A stretch of DNA of 64,000 nt from an uncultured Algibacter sp. (GTDB lineage Bacteria > Bacteroidota > Bacteroidia > Flavobacteriales > Flavobacteriaceae), in NCBI GenBank assembly GCA_947502405.1, contig CANMZT010000008.1, positions 62,001 through 126,000 of the forward strand. Reading direction: 5' to 3'. The position numbers and the translations under genes are program-made. Below the pieces are notes generated by a model. The model was not told the origin of the DNA. It did not search any database and saw nothing but the letters and a program-made list of their open reading frames with translations. This document shows, piece after piece, positions 9,208 to 17,709 of the stretch (position 1 is its first letter; each line of letters begins with the position of its first letter).

Positions 9208-9453
9208 ATGAATTCAGAAGAAATTATTATTGTTATAAAAAAATCGTTCGTTAAAATTTTAGAGCACGATAATTTTGAGTTAAACGAATCTACTACAGCT
9301 AAAGATGTTGATGGATGGGAGTCTATAACTCATTTATTAATAATGAACGATATTGAAAAATCGTTTGATATTAAATTTAAATTAATGGATTTAATGTCTA
9401 TGGAAAATATCGGAGATTTAATTAAAACAATTAAAAAAGAAATTGAGACCTAA
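9208..9453 (+). CDS. acyl/aminoacyl carrier protein
   Basis: This 81-residue acidic four-helix protein has the phosphopantetheine site DGWES with S39 as the modified serine. The tryptophan after the glycine and the preceding V-D are common in DltC-like and EPS-locus carrier proteins. It begins 3 nt after the adenylation gene, so the two are almost certainly translationally coupled partners. It ends the plus-strand cassette, facing the minus-strand formyltransferase gene at 9505. The 51-bp gap has only a very short possible hairpin. Confidence 0.88.
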   Translation: MNSEEIIIVIKKSFVKILEHDNFELNESTTAKDVDGWESITHLLIMNDIEKSFDIKFKLMDLMSMENIGDLIKTIKKEIET

Positions 9454-9504
9454 ATAAATACAGAATAGCTATAGCTTTTTAATTAGTTTAGTCCATCAAT
9501 TACA

Positions 9505-10287
9505 CTACTTTATGCCCTTAAACCATCTATTATATAAATAAAACCACAGCGTAGGGTGGTAGTAAAGTGTATTGTTAATTTCTTCCTTTGTATTGGGTTT
9601 AGAAACTAATCTATCAGATTGTAACTCCTTTAATGACTTTTGTAGTAGAGGTAAAGCCTTAGCTAATTGCAAATAAGTATAAGTCATAAAATTATCCTTA
9701 GGTGTAATTATATCAGTTATAAGATCTTGATAAAGAATATTACCCGTATCAATGCCTTCATCAACTAAATGTACTGTAACACCACAATTTTCTTTATCCT
9801 TATTTATTAAAGACCAATATGCACCATGTAAACCTCTATATTTTGGTGTAATTCCAGAATGAATATTAATGAATTTTGCGTTTACAGATTGTAAAGTCTT
9901 TTTTGATAAAATTCTGGTTGTAACAATTACTACTATATCTGGGTTTAAACTTTTAAGTAACTTTTTGCCCTCTTCAGAATTAATAGAGCTTACTCGAGTA
10001 GTTTTGTGTGATTCATAATTAGATTGTTTGATATTATTTGCATTCAAAATATTTTTAAACCGTTTTTTTGAAGTTGCGTTTATGTAAGACACAACAAAAA
10101 CCCTAAATAACAACTGGCCAATTACATGAAGCAAACCTAGTCTCTTAATTCTACGCTTTAAGAGTTTAGATATGCTCTCGCCATTATCAAGAATAATATG
10201 CGCAATATTAAAATCAGTCTTTAAACTTTGGTATACCATTTTCGGATAATACCAATCACCAACTACCATTATAATTTTTTTATCCAT
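9505..10287 (-). CDS. formyltransferase-family protein
   Basis: The 260-residue protein has the folate-dependent formyltransferase catalytic triad: N141 and H143 in FINIHSGITPKYRG, and D180 in DEGIDTGNI. Relatives include Met-tRNA formyltransferase and sugar N-formyltransferases (such as those acting on dTDP- or UDP-4-amino sugars). It lacks the C-terminal tRNA-binding domain of Fmt. The most likely role is N-formylation of an amino-sugar or amino-acid substituent with 10-formyl-THF as donor. It is the last gene of the long minus-strand block, 8 nt after the FemAB-like gene. Confidence 0.85.
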   Translation of the reverse strand: MDKKIIMVVGDWYYPKMVYQSLKTDFNIAHIILDNGESISKLLKRRIKRLGLLHVIGQLLFRVFVVSYINATSKKRFKNILNANNIKQSNYESHKTTRVSSINSEEGKKLLKSLNPDIVVIVTTRILSKKTLQSVNAKFINIHSGITPKYRGLHGAYWSLINKDKENCGVTVHLVDEGIDTGNILYQDLITDIITPKDNFMTYTYLQLAKALPLLQKSLKELQSDRLVSKPNTKEEINNTLYYHPTLWFYLYNRWFKGIK

Positions 10288-10295
10288 CTAACGTA

Positions 10296-11540
10296 TTAAT
10301 TATCTAAAATTTTTATCTGATGATTTAGCTTACCATTGGATAAAATATAAACATTCTTTTCATTTTTAATCTTGTATGACTTTATATTAGCATAAGGTTC
10401 AACTACAAGATAGAGAAAGTCATAAACATGTTTTTTTAAGAAAGAATAATCTTCATTAACAAGAATGTTTATTTCTGTTAGATTATCAAAAACAGGTAAC
10501 TTCTCTAGTTTGGTAATTATTATTTTATTTTCAGGTTTTGACTGTTTTATATTCTTTATTCTATAAGTGAATTTATGAAATTTAATATCAATTTTTTTGT
10601 GACGTAAATAAGCTTTCAATTTAAAAAAGTTGTGAAACCCATAAGCTTTTAATTTTGAAAATATTGATTTTTTATCATATAAGATGTGGTACTCAAAATC
10701 ATATTGTAAGGAGGACATTCTTTTCTTATAGTCGAAATATCCTTTAGAAAAATCTAGAGTATTTATGCCATTATCATAGCACCAATTTAAAAGTTTCAAA
10801 TTATTGACATAACCAATATTGAATTTTGAATAATCAATATCAAAAACTGTAATTGCATCAATTACAGAACTCTCAGTGTGGTAATTATAAGTTATAGCAA
10901 TTGGTGTCTGATCATTATAAACCACAAATAAAGAGGCTTTTTTTTCTTCAATCAGGGGAAGAGCAACTTCCTTGTAAAAACTCCACTCATCTGGTTGCAT
11001 ATTATTATAGGATATTTGCTTTTCTGAATATCGCTTTTGCAATAAAGTCATGAAATAACCAAACACTTTATTATACTCCTCTTTGTCAATTTTACCGTAG
11101 AGCATTTTGACGGATATGTTAAAACATTTATCAAGGCGCTTAGTAAATTTGCGCATTTTCATTCTAGTGTTTTTACTGAATGTGTTTAACAAATAGTCAT
11201 CAATAGTATTATATTGTTTTAAATCAATTAAAAAACCAGGGTATTGAGTAGATTTTAATATGCCTAAATCTTTAGGAAAATCATTTGTTTGTGTGTTTAA
11301 ATGCGGAAGAACATCATAAATCATAAAAACTTTATTTTTATAATCTTCAAAGTTCTTTAGTACATAACTATTTCCTTTGGTTAAATTTCTACCTACATTA
11401 AAAAAAACAGAGTATCTTCCTTTGTAAAAATTCAATCCTTCTAAAAACTTAAAGCTTTCAATTTTTTTGTTTTGTATAAAATGGCTTTTCCATACTTTTT
11501 GAAAAGTATTTGTAGAGAATGGTGTGCTTTTAGTTTCCAT
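10296..11540 (-). CDS. FemAB/BioF2-like acyltransferase (Acetyltransf_6 type)
   Basis: The 414-residue protein resembles the GNAT-fold family that includes CelD and FemAB relatives: a central section with NYHTESSVIDAITVFD and the C-terminal signature NTLDFSKGYFDYKKR. Members add aminoacyl or acyl groups to cell-wall or EPS precursors. No signal peptide or membrane span is present, so it is cytoplasmic. It lies 22 nt downstream of the methyltransferase gene and 8 nt upstream of the formyltransferase gene, within the amino-acid-type modification block. The exact acyl donor is unknown. Confidence 0.65.
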   Translation of the reverse strand: METKSTPFSTNTFQKVWKSHFIQNKKIESFKFLEGLNFYKGRYSVFFNVGRNLTKGNSYVLKNFEDYKNKVFMIYDVLPHLNTQTNDFPKDLGILKSTQYPGFLIDLKQYNTIDDYLLNTFSKNTRMKMRKFTKRLDKCFNISVKMLYGKIDKEEYNKVFGYFMTLLQKRYSEKQISYNNMQPDEWSFYKEVALPLIEEKKASLFVVYNDQTPIAITYNYHTESSVIDAITVFDIDYSKFNIGYVNNLKLLNWCYDNGINTLDFSKGYFDYKKRMSSLQYDFEYHILYDKKSIFSKLKAYGFHNFFKLKAYLRHKKIDIKFHKFTYRIKNIKQSKPENKIIITKLEKLPVFDNLTEINILVNEDYSFLKKHVYDFLYLVVEPYANIKSYKIKNEKNVYILSNGKLNHQIKILDN

Positions 11541-11562
11541 TAAATTCTTAAATATAGATAAC

Positions 11563-12288
11563 TTATCTTTTTTTACATGCTACATGTATATGACCAACTT
11601 TATCTGAATCTTTCATTTTACTTTTAATTTCAATAAGTGAAAAATTATTTTTTTCTAGAAGGTCTTTAACATGCTTTTCTTTAAACCATGAATTTTGAGG
11701 TTGATTTTTATTTAAAAATTTTCTATTGAATTTACCATCAATATTTAACCATGGTAATTTGTATTTATTGGTTTTTTCTTTTCTAAACATCCTAAAAAGA
11801 TTTACGAGGATACTTAGAAAAGGATTATAGGTTTTAGAATTCCAGTTTAAAAAAGAAAAAATGTAAATACTATTCTCTTTTCCAATTCTATGAGCTTCTT
11901 TAAATGCTTTTGGTAGATCTTCTTTTTCTATGAAACATAGAACTTGTTGTAGATAAATTAAATAATCAAAATCTAAACTTTTGTAATGTGATAAATCTTT
12001 TACCTCAGCTACTTTAAAATTTACTTTAGATTTTAGTTGCTTTTTTTTTGATTCACAGAAGCTAATCATATTATTTACATAATCAAAAGCATCTAATTGT
12101 TTAAATCCTAATTTTTCAATTTCAAAAATTAATCTACCACCACCAGTACCAGCTTCAATAACTTTTCCATTTTTATCCAAGAGATATTTTTTAAAAAAAT
12201 ATTCTTCTAATGGTAATAAATTATCCTTACCAACCCAAACTTTAAACAGTTTGTCTGAATAAAGTTCTTTATTTAAATTCTCATGCAT
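11563..12288 (-). CDS. class I SAM-dependent methyltransferase
   Basis: The 241-residue protein has the SAM-binding motif I VIEAGTGGGRL followed by an acidic residue after the second strand (DAFDYVNNM), and YLIYLQQVLCF resembles motif IV. It could methylate a sugar hydroxyl, an amino group or a carboxyl group of the polymer precursor. It has FemAB-like genes on both sides in the same orientation, suggesting that it acts on the same substituent. The substrate is not evident. Confidence 0.82.
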   Translation of the reverse strand: MHENLNKELYSDKLFKVWVGKDNLLPLEEYFFKKYLLDKNGKVIEAGTGGGRLIFEIEKLGFKQLDAFDYVNNMISFCESKKKQLKSKVNFKVAEVKDLSHYKSLDFDYLIYLQQVLCFIEKEDLPKAFKEAHRIGKENSIYIFSFLNWNSKTYNPFLSILVNLFRMFRKEKTNKYKLPWLNIDGKFNRKFLNKNQPQNSWFKEKHVKDLLEKNNFSLIEIKSKMKDSDKVGHIHVACKKR

Positions 12289-12332
12289 AGGTTAAAGTTT
12301 AATTAGTTTTGGGGTTATTTTAAGAGCAAACT

Positions 12333-13361
12333 TTAATATTCTTTGAGTCTATATAGAGGGAAGTAACTAGAATTTTGGTTTTTAATTTGCATTATATCGC
12401 ACATGTTATCATAAGCATTTTGGTCTACAATTAATTTCCAAAGATAGAAAGAATGAAAATCTTTAGAAAAAGAGGACTTAAACCAAAAGAGCGAATCATC
12501 ATCACTAGCACCTAGGCCACCACCAAGGTTTAAAAATTTGTAGCCAGCATCAGTAGATCTAATCCTCATTTCATCAATAAGAAGCTTTGTAGGCATAAGA
12601 TTTAAAAATTCATTTTTAGTTCCAGATAAATGATATTGTACTATATTATTCACTTTAAAAAACATAGCGCCAGCAATAATACTTTCAGATTCGTTGTCCT
12701 GTGCGAATAGTATATCTGTTTCAAAATCTTTACTATTATAAAGATTTATAAAATAATCTTCTTCAAAATAATAAGATTCATGGGCATTTACCCGAGTCAT
12801 GTTTTCTTTATAAATTTTTATAAAGTTGTTTATATCATTTGTGTTTCTTGCTTCTGAAATATTACAGTTTCTTCTGGATTTATTAACATGATTCTTTAGG
12901 CGTCTTTGATAATTTTGTCGTTGTTTTGTTTTATCCAATGTTAAGTCGATATTAACTACTTGTCCCAACATAGATAAAGAACCTAGATTATCTAAAACCT
13001 TTTTTTGATTCGATATATAAGGATTTAATCTAGAAAAAACAGATATTATGTTATTGTCGTTAAAATAATTTAGAAGTTCCTTTACAAAATTTTTATTATC
13101 AAAATTTTTGCTTATACCTTTCGAAAGTGGGCCACCATACCCATAAACAGACGTGGCATCTTTATAAATAGTATTATTAATTTCTCTTATTATGAGTGGT
13201 AACCCAATGGTTATATCGCCCTCTGTATATTTTATAAATATAATAGAGTCTTCTTCTTGTTTTGCTATTTTATGATAATCAAAGGTGTGGTAAGTATCAT
13301 ATTCGTCAAAATCCAATAGAAAAGAGTCCCAATCATCTTTTTTTGATATTACTTGAATCAT
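12333..13361 (-). CDS. FemAB-like peptidyl/aminoacyl transferase
   Basis: The 342-residue protein matches the GNAT-fold FemAB-like group: an N-terminal DDWDSF region with the DTYHTFDYHKI segment, a charged SRRNCNISEAR region, then IAGAMFFKVNN and the C-terminal NLGGGLGASDDDSLFWFKSS motif. These proteins transfer an amino acid or acyl group onto an amine, as in peptidoglycan bridge formation, but many in EPS loci act on aminosugars. It lies between the ATP-grasp gene and the methyltransferase in the same operon. Confidence 0.75.
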   Translation of the reverse strand: MIQVISKKDDWDSFLLDFDEYDTYHTFDYHKIAKQEEDSIIFIKYTEGDITIGLPLIIREINNTIYKDATSVYGYGGPLSKGISKNFDNKNFVKELLNYFNDNNIISVFSRLNPYISNQKKVLDNLGSLSMLGQVVNIDLTLDKTKQRQNYQRRLKNHVNKSRRNCNISEARNTNDINNFIKIYKENMTRVNAHESYYFEEDYFINLYNSKDFETDILFAQDNESESIIAGAMFFKVNNIVQYHLSGTKNEFLNLMPTKLLIDEMRIRSTDAGYKFLNLGGGLGASDDDSLFWFKSSFSKDFHSFYLWKLIVDQNAYDNMCDIMQIKNQNSSYFPLYRLKEY

Positions 13362-13424
13362 TTAAAATGGACATTAAATCAATTCTATTTTTGCTATTAA
13401 TTAGAATTATTGATTTATTAATAT

Positions 13425-14444
13425 TTAGTTGTTTATTTTTATTAGTCTATCGCATTTAGAAAAGGTAATGTTTTCTTTATAATTATTAAAATGTTTTAAA
13501 TCTTTATTTTTTTTGCCTTTTAACCATTCAATATAAATGGCAGCTAAATTTATTCCAGCTTCATGAGAAAAAGGGTATCCGCCACCAAATCTTGGGTTAA
13601 TTTCTAATAGATAAAGTTTGTCTCCTACTATAAATACGTCACTATCTGCATTTCCAATATGTTTGAGGCCTTGACTAATTTTTTTGCCTAATACTTCAAA
13701 CCTTTCGTCAATAATGGATTTAGCTTTATCAGTTTCTCCAGAACGCATCCCAAGTTTTTCTTTAGCGAAAACACCGAAAAAATTACCCTCAAAATCATTA
13801 ACAATATCCATTCCATACTCTTTACCGTTAAGTTTTTCTTGAATTAAAATATTGCAATCTTGATCTTCTTGACTTATTTTATTTAAAATAGTTTTCTTTA
13901 GTTTTATTTTTTGAAGTTTGTATGAAAGCTTTAATTCTTCGATAGATTCGGGAAAATCTATTCCAATGGAACCGCTTCCCCAACGAGGTTTTAAAACAAG
14001 AGGGAATTTTAAGGAGCCATTTTCTATAGCTGTTATGGCTTCATTTAGCTTTATAAAAGTATTTGGGGTATTTAACCCTAAATCTTTTATGAAATTATAT
14101 GTTTTCCATTTATCAAAACCTATCGAAATAACCTCATCGTTAGAAACAATTACTTTTGCACCAGTATTCTCAATTAAATACTTGTTTTTTGATAAAATGG
14201 GTAATTCTAAATCATTTAAGGAAATAATTGCCTTTACAGAATAGTTTCTTACAACTTCAATTATTTCATCAATATAATTTTCTGCATAAATACTTGGTAA
14301 TTTTATGGCAATATCTGCATCAACCATTGCTGGTGCAAGCATTTGCTCATCTGCAGCTAAAACTTTACCTTCATTATTTAACGCTTCTTTAAAGTAGTTG
14401 ATAAGATAATTTCGTCTACCTGCACATGTAAATAGAATATTCAT
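13425..14444 (-). CDS. ATP-grasp ligase
   Basis: The 339-residue protein begins with ILFTCAGRRNYL, the pre-ATP-grasp motif shared with carbamoyl-phosphate-synthetase-like ligases. It continues with the ATP-binding PLVLKPRWGSGSIGI and the Mg-binding LEINPRFGGGYP. Such enzymes form amide or thioester bonds through an acyl phosphate. It is 9 nt from the PLP decarboxylase gene. The pairing of an ATP-grasp ligase and a fold-III decarboxylase with a nearby free carrier protein recalls BtrJ/BtrK/BtrI of butirosin biosynthesis, where an amino acid is loaded on a carrier and decarboxylated; this parallel is inference. Confidence 0.85.
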   Translation of the reverse strand: MNILFTCAGRRNYLINYFKEALNNEGKVLAADEQMLAPAMVDADIAIKLPSIYAENYIDEIIEVVRNYSVKAIISLNDLELPILSKNKYLIENTGAKVIVSNDEVISIGFDKWKTYNFIKDLGLNTPNTFIKLNEAITAIENGSLKFPLVLKPRWGSGSIGIDFPESIEELKLSYKLQKIKLKKTILNKISQEDQDCNILIQEKLNGKEYGMDIVNDFEGNFFGVFAKEKLGMRSGETDKAKSIIDERFEVLGKKISQGLKHIGNADSDVFIVGDKLYLLEINPRFGGGYPFSHEAGINLAAIYIEWLKGKKNKDLKHFNNYKENITFSKCDRLIKINN

Positions 14445-14453
14445 AGTAGTAGT

Positions 14454-15725
14454 TTATGCGTTTAAGTTATATTGTTGTAAAACGTTTGATAAGTTTTGTT
14501 TATATCGAACAATACTTATTTCATTATTCTCAATTGATACTATAGCAGGGATATAATTAATGAATTCTGGAGTTTTTACAATAGTGTAAGCTCCAACATT
14601 TTCTATAGAAATATAATCAGAAACACCTATTCCAGAAATTTCAACTTCAGAAAGTACAACATCTTTTTCCATGCATGTAGATCCAACTACGTCAAATTTA
14701 AGTGATGCATTATTAATACTTTTTGAAAACACTTTAAAAGGTAAGTTTAATCGATGCATGGTGGGTTTTACATTATAAATACCACCTTCTATTAGTAAAA
14801 AGTTTTTTGATCTTATTTTTTTGATATCCATAACTTTTGCAAAGTAGGAGAGCGCATTAGAAACAACTGAAACACCTGGTTCTAATATAATATATGGCTT
14901 GTTTTTTGCAAACCAATCATCATCATTGAAAACAGAAAAAATTATGTCTGCATATTCTTCGAAAGCAGGTGTTTTTCTATTTAAAAGACCTTTAGGCATA
15001 GGCCCAAAAAATCCTCCTCCAACATTAAAGTATGCAATGTCATTTAATTCATATTTATTTCTTACCCTACACAAAGTTTTTGCTATGGACGCGAAATTCT
15101 TTAAACTTCTGTCTGAAGATGATGTATGACCATGTAAAGCATTAATAGTAACACCTAGACCTCTTATAATTTCTATGGCTTTTCCTAAATTCTCATCAGA
15201 ATCTTCAAATCCAAATCTTCCATATTTTAAACCTTCTTGAATTGTTGAGTTGCCATTTTCATCAATTAAAGACATATTTATTCTTAACCCGACACTAATT
15301 TTAGCTTCAGGATTTCTGGATACAATTTTTTTAAGTAAATTAACTTCATGAAAAGAGTCAGTATTAACTATTCCATTACCCAACAAAACCTTTTCTAAAT
15401 CTTTTTCTTTTTTTAGCGGCCCGTTAAAGATGATTTTTTCAGGTTCATAGCCAAGTTTAAAAGCCAGATCTAACTCCATGTCAGATACTACTTCTGCGTA
15501 TACGCCATTTTCTTTAGCTAACTTGCATAACTTAGGAATATAATTAGTTTTATATGAGTAACCTATTATTATTTTATCGTGAAATTTTAAGAAAGCATTT
15601 TTCAAATCGGTAATATTCTTCAAATAATTACTTTCATTTATAACATAAAAAGAGTTTCCAACTTCTTCTGATATTTTATCTAATAACTTATAATCTATCA
15701 TTTGTTTATTTTTTTCTAATTTCAT
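14454..15725 (-). CDS. fold-III PLP-dependent decarboxylase (LysA/BtrK-like)
   Basis: The 423-residue protein has the PLP lysine K59 in GYSYKTN, the glycine-rich phosphate-binding loop NVGGGF, a C-terminal EPG motif (ILEPGVSV), and GSTCMEKD, which matches the Cys-x3-Asp of diaminopimelate and ornithine decarboxylases. Known substrates of this group include meso-DAP, ornithine, carboxynorspermidine and carrier-bound glutamate. Its place in the EPS locus argues against a housekeeping LysA. The start used overlaps the sugar transferase gene by 20 nt; a second ATG at codon 9 (start 15701) would leave a 4-nt gap and is a good alternative. Confidence 0.83.
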   Translation of the reverse strand: MKLEKNKQMIDYKLLDKISEEVGNSFYVINESNYLKNITDLKNAFLKFHDKIIIGYSYKTNYIPKLCKLAKENGVYAEVVSDMELDLAFKLGYEPEKIIFNGPLKKEKDLEKVLLGNGIVNTDSFHEVNLLKKIVSRNPEAKISVGLRINMSLIDENGNSTIQEGLKYGRFGFEDSDENLGKAIEIIRGLGVTINALHGHTSSSDRSLKNFASIAKTLCRVRNKYELNDIAYFNVGGGFFGPMPKGLLNRKTPAFEEYADIIFSVFNDDDWFAKNKPYIILEPGVSVVSNALSYFAKVMDIKKIRSKNFLLIEGGIYNVKPTMHRLNLPFKVFSKSINNASLKFDVVGSTCMEKDVVLSEVEISGIGVSDYISIENVGAYTIVKTPEFINYIPAIVSIENNEISIVRYKQNLSNVLQQYNLNA

Positions 15726-16317
15726 CTAAAGAAGGTTCAACATCAGTTGTATCAACAGAAACCTCTTTTGCTGTTATTACTTTTTTTATTGTTTTTATAA
15801 TTATTGCTATATCATTTTTTAAGGAAATGTTTTCAACATACTCTACATCAAAACTTAGTTTTGTATCCCAATCTATTTGATTTCTACCATTTACTTGTGC
15901 TAAACCAGTTATACCTGGTTTTACAGTGTGCCTTAACTTTTCTTTTTCAGTATAGTATGGTAAATATTGAGGTAATAATGGTCTCGGACCAATTAATGAC
16001 ATATCGCCCTTAACAACATTAATTAATTGTAAAGTTTCATCTAATGACGTTTTCCTAATAAACTTGCCAACAGGAGTTAAACGATGCGTATCAGATAAGA
16101 GAACACCTTGTGCATCGGTTTTATCATTCATCGTTTTAAATTTAATTATTCTAAAAATTTTTTCATCCTTTCCAGGTCTTTCTTGATAAAAGAAAGGTTT
16201 TCCATTATTATAGAATAAAAGGGCAATTGTAATTATTATTATAACGGGCAATAATATTAGCAGAGCCGTTAGAGCGAGTAAAAAATCTAATATTCTTTTA
16301 AATATCTTATTATACAT
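15706..16317 (-). CDS. initiating sugar transferase (PglC/WcaJ catalytic type)
   Basis: The 203-residue protein has one N-terminal membrane segment (about residues 10-32), the polyprenyl-phosphate phosphoglycosyltransferase motifs FRIIKFKTMND and TSLDETLQLINVVKGDMSLIGPRPLLPQYL split over the core, and PGITGLAQVNGRN. It moves a sugar-1-phosphate from UDP-sugar to undecaprenyl phosphate, the first membrane step of repeat-unit synthesis. It is the short PglC-like form without the WbaP N-terminal domain. A second such gene is at 48343. Its 3' end overlaps the PLP decarboxylase gene. Confidence 0.92.
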   Translation of the reverse strand: MYNKIFKRILDFLLALTALLILLPVIIIITIALLFYNNGKPFFYQERPGKDEKIFRIIKFKTMNDKTDAQGVLLSDTHRLTPVGKFIRKTSLDETLQLINVVKGDMSLIGPRPLLPQYLPYYTEKEKLRHTVKPGITGLAQVNGRNQIDWDTKLSFDVEYVENISLKNDIAIIIKTIKKVITAKEVSVDTTDVEPSLDEIRKK

Positions 16318-16364
16318 TATTACAATTAAGTTTTACTAGTATTTTATTATAATAAACTTATCCA

Positions 16365-17525
16365 TTACTCATCTAATAAAGCATTATATTCTTCTAAAAG
16401 GGCATTCCAAACAAACTCCCTGCTATATCTAGATACAATTAAATGTCTACATTCATTGTTATTAAAGGTTAATTCTTCTTTTGAGAACTCTAACATTTTT
16501 ACACGAAGAGTTTCTTTATTTTTTACAGGTATTATTACTCCATTTTTACCTTCAATAATAATTTCGTTACAGCCATTAATATCAGTTACAATGCATGGTA
16601 ATCCCATGGCTCCAGCTTGCATCACAACATTTGGAAAACCTTCTCGATAACTGGGGAATGTTAAGACATTAGCAACAGCATAATATGGTCTTACATCATT
16701 TACCCAGCCAGATGATATTATATTTTGATTTGTATTAATTATTTCTAAGGTATCTTTATTTAAAGGGTCTAGTTCTTCTTCATAAGAGCCAACGAGTAAT
16801 AATTTAATGTTTTTAATATTTGATTTACATAATGCATCAAAAGCGCCAATTAGCTCATTAATTCCTTTATCAGTTACTAATCTTCCAACAAATAAAAAAA
16901 CAAAATCGTTAGGCATAATACCTAGTTCACTTTTCAAATTTTCCTTAAAAGTATTACTATAATCTTTAGGGTTAAAGTCAGAAACATTAATCCCATTTGA
17001 GCTACCATTTGCAATAACTTTTAGTTTATTTTCAGTTGTAAATTTTTGATCTAAAATAATTTGTTTCAGCCCATTAGAATTAGGATAGATTTTTGACGCA
17101 CAGGCATAAGTAACTTTTTCAACAAAGTTTAATAATATTCGCTTTTTTCCTGTAGCAACTAATAGTGGTAAACCTGCAATTGTATGTAATCGATAGGGGA
17201 CTCCTGCTAGTTTAGCTGCAAGCATTCCAAGTGTACCAGCCTTGGGTGTATGTGTGTGCACGATATCTGGCTTTTCTTTTCTTAGTGCTTTATATAGTTT
17301 GTAAACAGCAATAATATCTTTTATTGGAGTTATTTTTCGAGTCATTTCAATTGGAATCGTTTTAACTCCTTCACTCTCTCCATATTTATCTAAATTCCAA
17401 CCAGAACCTCCAGATGATGAAATTGCCACCATATCAAAATAATTTGACATGAATTTTAATTGGCCTTGCAATAAATCTCTCAAGGAACCAGATACAGTAG
17501 TAATTCTAATTATCTTTTTTTTCAT
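16365..17525 (-). CDS. glycosyltransferase family 4
   Basis: The 386-residue protein has the GT-B fold pattern: an N-terminal Rossmann start with RDLLQGQLKF, HTHTPKAG in the acceptor half, FLFVGRLVTDKG at the domain junction, and the donor-site EX7E region EGFPNVVMQAGAMG. It transfers a sugar from a nucleotide donor to the lipid-linked repeat unit. It resembles the group often found beside PglC-type initiating transferases, so it may add the second sugar. A 184-bp gap separates it from the asparagine synthase gene. Confidence 0.9.
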   Translation of the reverse strand: MKKKIIRITTVSGSLRDLLQGQLKFMSNYFDMVAISSSGGSGWNLDKYGESEGVKTIPIEMTRKITPIKDIIAVYKLYKALRKEKPDIVHTHTPKAGTLGMLAAKLAGVPYRLHTIAGLPLLVATGKKRILLNFVEKVTYACASKIYPNSNGLKQIILDQKFTTENKLKVIANGSSNGINVSDFNPKDYSNTFKENLKSELGIMPNDFVFLFVGRLVTDKGINELIGAFDALCKSNIKNIKLLLVGSYEEELDPLNKDTLEIINTNQNIISSGWVNDVRPYYAVANVLTFPSYREGFPNVVMQAGAMGLPCIVTDINGCNEIIIEGKNGVIIPVKNKETLRVKMLEFSKEELTFNNNECRHLIVSRYSREFVWNALLEEYNALLDE

Positions 17526-17709
17526 GTTTGCAAACTTATAACAAAATATATTATTGTTTTTATTGATTGGTTTTTGTTTAAATTTTTTTTTGGTTACTGC
17601 AAGATTAATTTTTGTGTCAATTTATTACACTTAAAAATTAAAGTAATGTTTTCTCAAAAAGTGTAAGTTAATATTCAGCTAATTTTACAAATTATTCGTC
17701 GTACTGAAA

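Noticed and set aside
4180-9453. Alginate-type acetylation system
   Set aside because: MBOAT and SGNH partners fit AlgI/AlgJ, but no alginate genes are present and the adenylation and carrier genes point to an aminoacyl donor; kept only as an alternative.
13262-13459. 65-codon plus-strand hydrophobic ORF spanning a gap
   Set aside because: Mostly antisense to FemAB-like coding DNA; hydrophobicity is explained by T-rich sequence.
14454-15725. Housekeeping diaminopimelate decarboxylase lysA
   Set aside because: Motifs fit the family, but placement among EPS modification genes and the ATP-grasp neighbour favour a special substrate; not excluded.
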